A stretch of DNA of 5,861 bases. It comes from an uncultured Coriobacteriaceae bacterium. Lineage in GTDB: Bacteria > Actinomycetota > Coriobacteriia > Coriobacteriales > UMGS124. Position numbers and translations under genes: made by a program. Location: contig USJP01000116.1 in the NCBI GenBank assembly GCA_900555105.1, positions 1-5,861 on the forward strand. The letters run 5' to 3'. This document shows positions 1 through 5,861 of this stretch, piece by piece (position 1 is the stretch's first letter; every line of letters starts with the position of its first letter). A model generated the notes under the pieces. That model was not told where the DNA came from and did not search any database. It saw nothing but the letters and a program-made list of their open reading frames with translations.

Positions 1-3000
1 GTTGACGGTCTTGCTCACCGCGAGCTGGAACTCGCCCGTCACCACGAGGGTGTCGTTCTTCTTGTTGGTAATGTTGAAGGAGGTCGCCGGGCTGGGTTCA
101 GCAATGCCGAACGCCTTGGCCTTGTCGAGGGCCTCCTGGTACTTCTCCTGGCTGTAGGTGCCTTTGAACATGAAGTATGTTCTGTCGGTAGAGCGCTGAT
201 AACCCGCAGGCGCCTGGGTCTCCACAAAGTAGTACAGCGTGCAGGCAAGCAGTGGCTTGTCTGCGGAGCCGAATTGCACCGCGCCGTTTGCGTTGCTCGT
301 CTGGGTGTCCACAAGCGTTTCGGTGCCGTCCCAGGCAACCTGGTACAGCTCAAACGTTGCCCCTTCGAGGGCTTTCTTGGCATTGGCGGCATCGAACTTC
401 GTAATGGTGATGCCATGGCCCGAGCCCTCGGTGGTGGCTCCAGCCTTCACAATCGTCCACATCTTCTCATGCGAGGTCGCACTGTTGGCAACACCGGTAA
501 GCTCGGCGCTGTTCGTCAGGTTGACCTGGTCGCCGGGGTTTCCGGCAGGCTGCACCTGATACACCACATCAACCGCACAGGAGTCGGGAATGGTGACGGT
601 GAGCCTTGTCGCACGGGCGCCGCTGGCAAGCGTAACGTTCTCAGTGAGGGTGAGGCAATTGGGAACCTCAGTGGTCGTACCTTGGTAATACACATGGAAT
701 GTGGCCGGCAAGTACGTGCACTTGGGGTCCATGGTGTCCACGAGCGTGAGGGTATCTGAACCCGGCACGAGGTCGACTGCGCTCTTGTTCACCGAGATGG
801 TGTACTTGATGTAGGAGCTGTTGGGCACCTGTTCGGCAGACTTCTTCATGATCTCGTTCGTGCCCTCGACGGTCTTGAAACCGGCGGGGAAAGTCTGCGT
901 GCCAGCCTGAGCGTATGCCTTGTTGGTGAACTGCACCGCCGAACCGGTGTTGCCCAGGGCAGAGCTATGCACGGCAGTCTGATACTGAAGCTCAATGTAA
1001 TAGTTAATGTCTGCCTTGGCACCCTCGACGTCGGTCTTCACGGTGAAGACGGCAGTGGAGCCCTCGCAGACAGGCTCGGCGGTCAGCGTCGGCCAATGAC
1101 CGATCGTGCTGTTGTCGCTGCCGTGCAGGTAGTACCTCGAGGTGCCCGGCACGTACACCATGTTCTCGGGCATCTCGTCGGTAACGACGACGTCAGCGCC
1201 ACCCAAGGGACCGGCAGGAGCAGTGGTCCAACCGTTGGGCTGAACCTGGTTGACAAGAACGGTCCAGTTGGAAACCCAGGCGCCCTTCTCGGTGGAGCCG
1301 GACTCGACCTTGCTCCAGTCGAAGCTCGCATCCCAATACATGTTTCCGTTCTTGGCCACCTCGGGCACCTTGTCGGCCTTGATGGTAAAGCTCGCCTCGG
1401 CAGACTGGGTCACCGTGGGCGTCCTGAGGGTGGACTTGTTCGTATAGGTGTCGTTTGAACCGTCGCACTTGGTGCGGTAGCTCACAGTGACGTCGGTGGA
1501 GCCGATGAGGGCACGCACCGCATCGCTTGCCATGAAGGTGAACTCGAGCCTGTTCCACTGGCCGTCGTTGGTAACTTTGTAGTCCACGCCTTCAACGAGC
1601 TGGTAGTCCCCTGCCGTGAGTTTCAGCTGGTCGAACATAGTGCGCTGATACTGGCTGGCATTGAACTCGTCGCTGAAGGTCACCTTCGCGGGGTCGGTAT
1701 TGCCCGACATGCGCGAGGTAAAGATTGTAGACTCCCAGGTGGCATAGCCGTCGACCGCGGCAGTTTCAGAGCTCACGAGCTTCTTGGTGATGTACTGGGT
1801 GTCGTCGGTCGGGAAAAAGTCAGAAGATGCCTCGCCCGAGGGGCCACTGCCATTGGGGTTCTCGATGGTGAACTTGTTGCTCACCGGATCCTTGGAGGCA
1901 GTATCGATCATCTGCGTGTGGTACACGATGGTGTATGCCTGCTTGCCGGCATCGGCGCCAAAGGTATAGCTGAAGCTTGAGCCATCAGTGGGCAGCGCGC
2001 CCGTGGCAACGGTTGCACCGGAGGCATCCTTGACCTCGTAGCTGCCCTTGTAGGTGTGGCCCGAGCCGAGCGTGTCGGTAAAGACGTAACCGGCCATGTC
2101 TGCCTTGAGGGAACCAGTGTTGATCGAGGCCGTCCACGTGATGTCGTCCGAGGTGCCGGTGCCCTTTTTGTCCGCCATGTTGATGGCAAGCTGGGGACCG
2201 GTGGGCCCGACGTTGTTCGTGTTTTCGCCCTTGGAACCCCACGTCCAGCTGGCCGCGTTGTCCACGCCGGAGAGCTGGCCGCCGTTGGCGACCGTCTTCC
2301 ATGCGTCAGGTGAGATGGGGGTGGTGTAGGTGAGCGTGTGACTGCCCTGTGAAAGGTTGCCCAGATTAACCGTAGCGGTCTGGCCGTTCACGACCGGGGC
2401 GGTCGCAAGCGCATTACCGTCGAGCTTGAACGTGGCCCCGTCGAAGGTGAGGTTGGACCCGATTGTGTCGGTGAGCACGACGTTCGTTGCCTTGGAAGCA
2501 ACGTCGAGCTGCACGTTCCATGTCACCGTCTTGCTCTCGGCATCGACCGTACCCCACTTGTTGCCCGTGACGTTGCCGTCCTTAATAGGAAACGTCACAA
2601 CGGTAGAAACGCCGGGGAACTTGACCTCGACCTTGTCGGCATCGAGGGCGGCGTCAGGGTTCAACTTCATCTTGAAGTTGATGCCCAGCGTAATGCCGGA
2701 AGGATGCCTCTGGAGCCACTCCTGCGCGTAGGTGATATAGAAGACGCCGTTGGAAATCGACCACGTCGCCTTGTAGGCGCCACTCTCGTCGTACAGATCG
2801 GTCTCGGCGACGTTGGGCACCGTGATGTTCGACGGGAACACATAGCTCAGACGCGGAGAACTCAGGGAGAGCACACCCTCGTTGATGCCGCCCTTGATCT
2901 CGCCATGCATCTCCGTGTCAGGTGTGATGGCCTCGCCCAGCCAGGGCGTCTCGCCGTCGTAGGTGATGTCGACCTCCATGCCATGGGCCGTGGAGTCATC

Positions 3001-3423
3001 GATGGCAACGTGGGGAGCACTGGGGTTGTACTCCCTTGGGGCAACTGCGCCCTCCTCGGAAGCCAGGCCCTGTTCGCCTTCTTGCACGCAGGCGTCGACA
3101 GGGGCCTGCGGCTCCTGCTGAATGTCGGCAGCACCATCTGCAGGATCGGCGGCGCCGGCAACCTCGGCATCTCCCGCAGCGCCGGGTGCAATCTCATCGG
3201 AAGGCACGGGTGCAGGTGCAGGTGCATCGACAGCATCCTGCGCTTCTCCAGCCTCAGGCTGACCTGCGGTATCGGCGGAATCTGCCTGCTCGGCAACAAT
3301 CGCCGCATTGGGGAGCGCCAGCTCCTCAGCCCAAGCCGGCGTCATCCAGCATGTGAGATTCTGAAGCACGAGAACCATGCTGAGGAACAGCGACAAGGCG
3401 CGTCGCCACATCGGAATCGGCAT
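1..3423 (-). CDS. Large secreted multi-domain surface adhesin / pilin-like protein (3' end outside window)
   Basis: The frame is open for 1,141 codons and leaves the window without a stop. Residues 1-32 form a signal peptide: MWRR n-region, hydrophobic LSLFLSMVLVLQ core, and an A-W-A cleavage site before E33. Residues 33 to about 135 are a low-complexity linker rich in Ala, Pro, Asp, Glu and Gln, including a PAPAPVP stretch. A beta-rich N-terminal region follows (about 136-290). Five tandem Ig-like modules of about 130 residues then share a Trp- or Tyr-led strand (TWNVQL, TWTASI, TWESTI, YWDASF, KYTISV) and a [TSV]-D-[TE]-[ILMF] signature. Residues 1002-1121 are a CnaB/SpaA-type domain: ITITKFD (K1009), E-box YYFVETQAPAGY (E1068), FNITNKK (N1120), with a helical-looking insert near 1088-1105. 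A further module starts at FQLAVSKTVN. Proteins of this class are usually sortase-anchored by an LPXTG-type motif, which would lie off the window. The ligand cannot be told. The start at 3423 is preferred for its near-perfect Shine-Dalgarno; an in-frame ATG at 3459 is an alternative. Confidence 0.5.
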   Translation of the reverse strand, partial: MPIPMWRRALSLFLSMVLVLQNLTCWMTPAWAEELALPNAAIVAEQADSADTAGQPEAGEAQDAVDAPAPAPVPSDEIAPGAAGDAEVAGAADPADGAADIQQEPQAPVDACVQEGEQGLASEEGAVAPREYNPSAPHVAIDDSTAHGMEVDITYDGETPWLGEAITPDTEMHGEIKGGINEGVLSLSSPRLSYVFPSNITVPNVAETDLYDESGAYKATWSISNGVFYITYAQEWLQRHPSGITLGINFKMKLNPDAALDADKVEVKFPGVSTVVTFPIKDGNVTGNKWGTVDAESKTVTWNVQLDVASKATNVVLTDTIGSNLTFDGATFKLDGNALATAPVVNGQTATVNLGNLSQGSHTLTYTTPISPDAWKTVANGGQLSGVDNAASWTWGSKGENTNNVGPTGPQLAINMADKKGTGTSDDITWTASINTGSLKADMAGYVFTDTLGSGHTYKGSYEVKDASGATVATGALPTDGSSFSYTFGADAGKQAYTIVYHTQMIDTASKDPVSNKFTIENPNGSGPSGEASSDFFPTDDTQYITKKLVSSETAAVDGYATWESTIFTSRMSGNTDPAKVTFSDEFNASQYQRTMFDQLKLTAGDYQLVEGVDYKVTNDGQWNRLEFTFMASDAVRALIGSTDVTVSYRTKCDGSNDTYTNKSTLRTPTVTQSAEASFTIKADKVPEVAKNGNMYWDASFDWSKVESGSTEKGAWVSNWTVLVNQVQPNGWTTAPAGPLGGADVVVTDEMPENMVYVPGTSRYYLHGSDNSTIGHWPTLTAEPVCEGSTAVFTVKTDVEGAKADINYYIELQYQTAVHSSALGNTGSAVQFTNKAYAQAGTQTFPAGFKTVEGTNEIMKKSAEQVPNSSYIKYTISVNKSAVDLVPGSDTLTLVDTMDPKCTYLPATFHVYYQGTTTEVPNCLTLTENVTLASGARATRLTVTIPDSCAVDVVYQVQPAGNPGDQVNLTNSAELTGVANSATSHEKMWTIVKAGATTEGSGHGITITKFDAANAKKALEGATFELYQVAWDGTETLVDTQTSNANGAVQFGSADKPLLACTLYYFVETQAPAGYQRSTDRTYFMFKGTYSQEKYQEALDKAKAFGIAEPSPATSFNITNKKNDTLVVTGEFQLAVSKTVN

Positions 3424-3428
3424 TGGAG

Positions 3429-3438
3429 CACCTCCTCC
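3429..3438 (-). promoter_or_regulatory. Ribosome binding site of the adhesin gene, with a competing upstream start
   Basis: The minus strand reads GGAGGAGGTG five bases before the ATG at 3423, a near-perfect anti-16S match. An in-frame ATG at 3459 has its own AGGAG about seven bases upstream and would add 12 residues (MGSKTTRGGGAP) to the signal peptide n-region. An in-frame TGA at 3478-3480 excludes any earlier start. The stronger match favours 3423, but the second site is good enough that both could be used. Confidence 0.75.
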
Positions 3439-3459
3439 CCGCGTTGTCTTTGACCCCAT

Positions 3460-3908
3460 CGCAAAGCTCCTCTCTCCTCATTGCTTTTGCAACGTCATTT
3501 TTGGGCGAAATACGCACAAAAGTGGCAAGTGAATGCAAAGTTTAACATTTACTTGAATCGATTTTCAGGATTGATTTCAGGCTCCGTGATTTTTTTGTCA
3601 GTAATTTTTTCGAAATTATTTCTGTTCAACTTGTAGACAGGCCTTGAAAATGAGGCACAAGATATTGTGTCCTTTAGCTTGCTCACATACCGTTTCAAAC
3701 ACCGGTACTGGTCACTTTCCGCTCACCGGGGTTTAACGACATGAAAAATCCCGCATCGGTTCAGAAAAGACCATACGACCGGCACGGATGCAACAAATAT
3801 TAGATTGTGAATGTGCTACGTGTGAATTAAACGCGTCCGGCAAAGCGGGCGGCGGCAGACAGCACGCAGATGCAGGCGCGCTGCAACAGGCAAGTAAAAT
3901 TGAACGCC
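3460..3908. other. Non-coding, AT-rich region between the regulator gene and the adhesin gene
   Basis: No convincing gene is seen on either strand. The part from about 3540 to 3680 is clearly richer in A and T than the coding DNA around it, with runs such as a seven-T tract near 3591 and a six-T tract near 3605. It presumably carries the adhesin promoter and a long untranslated leader. Minus-strand TTGAAC near 3624-3629 could be a -35 element, but no good -10 box lies at the right distance, so I do not call a promoter. Downstream of the regulator stop the minus strand can form a weak G-U-containing hairpin (about 3862-3888) without a following T tract, so no intrinsic terminator is called. 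Confidence 0.7.
3557..3581. repeat. Short imperfect tandem repeat upstream of the adhesin gene
   Basis: The plus strand reads ATCGATTTTCAGG immediately followed by ATTGATTTCAGG. The copies differ by one C/T substitution and one missing T. The repeat lies about 135 bases upstream of the adhesin start, inside the AT-rich region. It could be a pair of protein half-sites on one face of the helix or simply chance in AT-rich DNA. Confidence 0.5.
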
Positions 3909-5399
3909 TTACCGCTTATCGGCCAGCGGGTCGAGGAGCTCGACTATCTCGGATCGAGAATGCACGCCCGTCTTGTCGTAAATATGGCGCACGTGCGTCT
4001 TCACCGTGGAAGGCGACAAATAGAGCTTTTCCTGGATGTATTTGAGCGTGTGGCCGGTGGCCCAGAGACGGAAAACCTCGGTCTCGCGGGCAGACAGCAT
4101 ATAAGACGAGGCAAGCTCGCCAATACGCTCGTCGAGCGAGGGCTGAGCCGCCTGCGCAACAACGGGGCCTTCAGCCCTAGACGGGCACGGCCCATCGCAT
4201 TGGGAGCATGCCTGAACCTGCGCAGTACCCTCCCCGTCATCGGATGCCGGGGCCACGTCGGCAATATCCGGATACTTGCCCATCTCGCCTGTAAAGAGAA
4301 ACGCCGCCGCCCCCACGAGCAGTGCGACAACCACAATGAGCAGAACGCCTTGATTTACGAAGCCAAACACGCTCAGTACACCCGCAAGGCCCTCACCAAT
4401 GTGACCCGCCAAGCAACCTGCGGCGTACACGAGCGCGGCTGGAGCCGTACCACGAGCACGCGCGAGAAGTGCCAATTCGGCCATGAGCGTCCATGCCACG
4501 ATCTTCACGCCCACAAAGGTGATGACAACGGCAATTTGCGCGCCTTCGGCCCATTCGGAAAGCAGGAATGCGGCAAGCACCTGGCCCACCATGAGTATCT
4601 TGTAGAGGCTCGTGAGCGCGACGCGGCCGTGCAGCAAGATACACGTAGCCATGACGACCACGCTCGTGAGCACAGCCGCCAACGCAGTCTGCCAGGTAAA
4701 ATAATCAAGTGGGGCACCGGACTGGGCAAGCGTGGACCCAATGGCGAAATATGTGATGCCGATTGCCGCAAGCACACGCGCAGGAATGGCCTCCAGCGTC
4801 ACGCTTACCAGCTTCGCCAGCGGCACAGGCATACCCTTGGCGAGCCCATCCGACGCCGGGGAGCGCACAGGCTGCACCACGAGAACGAACACGGCCAGGG
4901 GCAACAACGTCTCCACGACGCATACAATCTGCAAGCCCATTTCTACCACAACCGTGCTTCCCAGATAGGCAAGCATATATGAAACCGAGGCGTAGACCAC
5001 CGCGCGCCCGGCGCTTATCTCAGCGTAAACTTCGCCGCACGCCACCAATAAAAATGCAAAGGCAACCGAGAACACAGCCGCGGGCACCCAGTCGATGCAT
5101 TCAGGCAGCCATGCCACCCCGGAAAAATGCAAGAACGACCCCGCACTCGAAAGAAACGCGCACACGCCCAGAAGGGCGACGCGGCAGCGCATCGGGGAAG
5201 CTGTGCACGAGCGAGCGACCAGCCAAGCAGCCGCAAAACCCACCACGCTGAACGCCATGGAGGCCATGCGCGAGGCAAAGGGAGCGCTCAAAAGAACGCT
5301 GCCCGACCCATCGAGAAACAAGATGTTGCCCCACAGGGTGCACAGAGCAAGCGCCAGCGCACGGCCGAGATGCGATGTTTCGTTTGCGCCCTCTTGCAT
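3909..5399 (-). CDS. Membrane-anchored LuxR-family transcriptional regulator (about 12 TM helices plus C-terminal HTH)
   Basis: The product is 496 residues with the start chosen here. Residues about 11-369 contain roughly twelve hydrophobic helices, for example LGRALALALCTLWGN, VPAAVFSVAFAFLLVA and GVLLIVVVALLVGAAAF. A soluble linker of about 60 residues follows, holding C398, C401 and C405 (CSQCDGPC). Residues about 435-490 are a LuxR/NarL-type helix-turn-helix: LSARETEVFRLWATG, then the recognition segment SPSTVKTHVRHIYDKTG. The family is expanded in Eggerthellaceae, where members sit beside, and in studied cases control, metabolic enzyme genes; the membrane part is presumed to sense a small molecule. 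It has no receiver domain, so classical two-component phosphorylation is unlikely. The gene is divergent from the Tat-protein gene at 5681, its likely target. An ATG at 5516 would add 39 residues but has a weaker ribosome site and would put the palindrome and -10 box inside the coding region, so 5399 is preferred. The ligand is unknown. Confidence 0.93.
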   Translation of the reverse strand: MQEGANETSHLGRALALALCTLWGNILFLDGSGSVLLSAPFASRMASMAFSVVGFAAAWLVARSCTASPMRCRVALLGVCAFLSSAGSFLHFSGVAWLPECIDWVPAAVFSVAFAFLLVACGEVYAEISAGRAVVYASVSYMLAYLGSTVVVEMGLQIVCVVETLLPLAVFVLVVQPVRSPASDGLAKGMPVPLAKLVSVTLEAIPARVLAAIGITYFAIGSTLAQSGAPLDYFTWQTALAAVLTSVVVMATCILLHGRVALTSLYKILMVGQVLAAFLLSEWAEGAQIAVVITFVGVKIVAWTLMAELALLARARGTAPAALVYAAGCLAGHIGEGLAGVLSVFGFVNQGVLLIVVVALLVGAAAFLFTGEMGKYPDIADVAPASDDGEGTAQVQACSQCDGPCPSRAEGPVVAQAAQPSLDERIGELASSYMLSARETEVFRLWATGHTLKYIQEKLYLSPSTVKTHVRHIYDKTGVHSRSEIVELLDPLADKR

Positions 5400-5405
5400 T
5401 CTTTG

Positions 5406-5415
5406 CCCTCCCCTT
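5406..5415 (-). promoter_or_regulatory. Ribosome binding site of the LuxR-family regulator, deciding its start
   Basis: The minus strand reads AAGGGGAGGG followed by CAAAGA and then ATG at 5399. This is a strong purine-rich site at normal spacing. The alternative ATG at 5516 is preceded only by GAGAAAGAGCGG. The first predicted membrane helix starts about ten residues after M1 of the shorter form, which also fits. Confidence 0.75.
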
Positions 5416-5459
5416 AGTGCGTCTATCACCGAGACCGAAAGAGTACTCGCAGGTAGAAG

Positions 5460-5465
5460 ATTGTA
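5460..5465 (-). promoter_or_regulatory. Candidate -10 box of the regulator gene
   Basis: The minus strand reads TACAAT, five of six matches to TATAAT. It would place transcription initiation near 5453 and give a leader of about 55 bases. At 17-bp spacing the -35 position reads CCGCAT, a poor match. TTGAGC (5490-5495) is a better -35 but 24 bp away, too far. A good -10 with a poor -35 suggests dependence on an activator. The upstream edge of the box touches the 19-bp palindrome. Confidence 0.45.
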
Positions 5466-5484
5466 ATCGACCCTCAGGGTCGAT
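5466..5484. promoter_or_regulatory. Perfect 19-bp palindrome, candidate operator for the LuxR-family regulator
   Basis: The sequence ATCGACCCTCAGGGTCGAT is two perfect 9-bp inverted arms around one central base. Symmetry stops at the next base on each side. It lies in the divergent region, 67 bp upstream of the regulator start and 196 bp upstream of the Tat-protein start, and fills the spacer expected between the -35 and -10 of the regulator promoter. A dimeric helix-turn-helix protein would suit such a site. It has no T tract and is not at a gene end, so it is not a terminator. That the neighbouring regulator binds it is inference. Confidence 0.6.
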
Positions 5485-5611
5485 GCGGCGCTCAAGAAGC
5501 CCCAATGGGTGAACATCCGCTCTTTCTCACATCATCGCCCATCGAACCCGATAGGAGAACCCGGCCTGCGCCTACGATCACAAACGTTCAGCGGCGGCAA
5601 GCCACACAGCA

Positions 5612-5653
5612 GGCCGCACGCACAGCTTAAAGGGCGCACGCAATCATGCGGCC
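5612..5653 (+). repeat. Inverted and direct repeats in the leader of the Tat-protein gene
   Basis: GGCCGCA (5612-5618) and TGCGGCC (5647-5653) are perfect 7-bp inverted arms around 28 bases. Overlapping the left arm, CGCACGCA occurs at 5615-5622 and again at 5635-5642, exactly 20 bp apart, about two turns of the helix. They end 27 bases before the ATG at 5681. This could be a leader hairpin, tandem protein sites on one helix face, or chance in GC-rich DNA. Confidence 0.35.
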
Positions 5654-5665
5654 CCGCACTTTCTG

Positions 5666-5674
5666 AGGAAAGGA
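5666..5674 (+). promoter_or_regulatory. Ribosome binding site of the Tat-exported protein gene
   Basis: AGGAAAGGA lies six bases before the ATG at 5681. This is good complementarity and normal spacing, and supports the start that gives an intact twin-arginine signal from the first residues. No convincing -35/-10 pair for this gene was found between 5485 and 5660; TACGAT at 5573-5578 is the best -10 but lacks a -35. Confidence 0.7.
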
Positions 5675-5680
5675 ACCACC

Positions 5681-5861
5681 ATGAGCACCGTCTCTCGTAG
5701 GTCGTTCGTCAAAGGCGCAGGTCTGACCGGCGCCGCCGTCGCCGCCAGCGCCGCCCTAACCGGTGTCGCCGTCGCCGACGAGGCCGCCGAGACCGAGGTC
5801 ACCTCCGCCCCCGATTACAGCTCCTGGCTGCCCGCGGAGCCCGAGATCTCTGAGGACATGG
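5681..5861 (+). CDS. N-terminus of a Tat-exported protein, probably an FAD-dependent fumarate reductase-like oxidoreductase (3' end outside window)
   Basis: Only 60 codons are visible. Residues 1-32 are a textbook twin-arginine signal: SRRSFVK at residues 5-11, then the Ala/Gly-rich core GAGLTGAAVAASAALTGVA, and a cleavage site at AVA-DE (after A32). The mature start is acidic (DEAAETEVTS) and leads to YSSWLPAEPEISEDM. Tat signals are used by proteins exported folded, usually with a cofactor. In Eggerthellaceae a short acidic spacer and a W-x-P-x-P-E-I-type segment just before the dinucleotide-binding fold is common in exported flavoproteins of the fumarate/urocanate reductase type, which reduce diet- or host-derived electron acceptors. 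That assignment rests on style and context, since the GxGxxG motif would lie beyond the edge. A molybdopterin enzyme subunit is the main alternative. The divergent LuxR-family gene is the likely regulator. Confidence 0.85.
   Translation, partial: MSTVSRRSFVKGAGLTGAAVAASAALTGVAVADEAAETEVTSAPDYSSWLPAEPEISEDM

Noticed and set aside
3209..3226. GGTGCA repeated three times in the adhesin, considered as a phase-variation tract
   Set aside because: Hexamer changes would not shift the frame and three copies are too few for efficient slippage. It encodes the Ala-Pro linker.
2704..3453. Plus-strand open frame of 249 codons opposite the adhesin N-terminus
   Set aside because: The opposite strand holds a signal peptide and continuous adhesin modules. 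The plus-strand translation shows no domain.
3326..3538. Minus-strand 70-codon open frame starting upstream of the adhesin
   Set aside because: It overlaps the adhesin start in another frame, has no ribosome site at its ATG, and its product has no recognisable features.
3862..3888. Hairpin downstream of the regulator stop as a rho-independent terminator
   Set aside because: The stem includes two G-U pairs, the loop is ten bases, and no T tract follows on the minus strand.
3870..4982. Plus-strand open frame of 370 codons opposite the regulator gene
   Set aside because: It lies antisense to a convincing LuxR-family gene, its translation is rich in Arg, His, Gln and Asn with no recognisable domain, and it has no good ribosome site. 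It is a product of GC-rich codon structure on the other strand.
5501..5509. CCCAATGGG as a second operator in the divergent region
   Set aside because: The arms are only four bases, it does not match the 19-bp palindrome, and such short symmetry is expected by chance.
5400..5516. N-terminal extension of the LuxR-family regulator from the ATG at 5516
   Set aside because: It would add 39 residues with no matching domain, has a weaker ribosome site, and would make the 19-bp palindrome and -10 box coding sequence. The ATG at 5399 with AAGGGGAGGG is better.

Overview
The window suggests a gut actinobacterium of the Coriobacteriia, most likely Eggerthellaceae (Eggerthella, Gordonibacter, Adlercreutzia or Slackia relatives). 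The grounds are moderately GC-rich coding DNA, a LuxR-type regulator fused to a roughly 12-helix membrane domain, and a divergently transcribed twin-arginine (Tat) preprotein whose N-terminus looks like the exported flavoprotein reductases abundant in that family. This is inferred from gene style, not from a database match.

Layout. Positions 3423 to 1 (minus strand) are one uninterrupted reading frame of 1,141 codons that runs off the left edge. It is the N-terminal part of a very large secreted surface adhesin or pilin-like protein: signal peptide, Ala/Pro/acidic linker, an N-terminal beta-rich region, about five tandem Ig-like modules, one CnaB/SpaA-type domain with a clear E-box, and the start of a further module. 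Positions 3460-3908 are an AT-rich non-coding stretch upstream of the adhesin. Positions 5399 to 3909 (minus) encode the membrane-anchored LuxR-family regulator. Positions 5400-5680 are the divergent control region, and from 5681 (plus) the first 60 codons of a Tat-exported protein run off the right edge.

How the genes may work together. The regulator and the Tat protein are divergent neighbours, the usual arrangement for this regulator family and its target enzyme gene. Between them lies a perfect 19-bp palindrome (9-1-9) directly against a TACAAT -10 box for the regulator gene. The working picture is a membrane sensor of an extracellular substrate that controls itself and the exported enzyme through this palindrome. 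Nothing in the sequence links the adhesin to this pair; it has its own upstream region and could be controlled independently.

The strongest leads are the palindromic operator candidate, a Cys cluster (C-x2-C-x3-C) in the regulator's linker, and the regularly repeated Lys/Asp/Asn signatures in the adhesin that suggest serial intramolecular isopeptide bonds. No RNA genes, insertion sequences, CRISPR arrays or convincing rho-independent terminators were seen.
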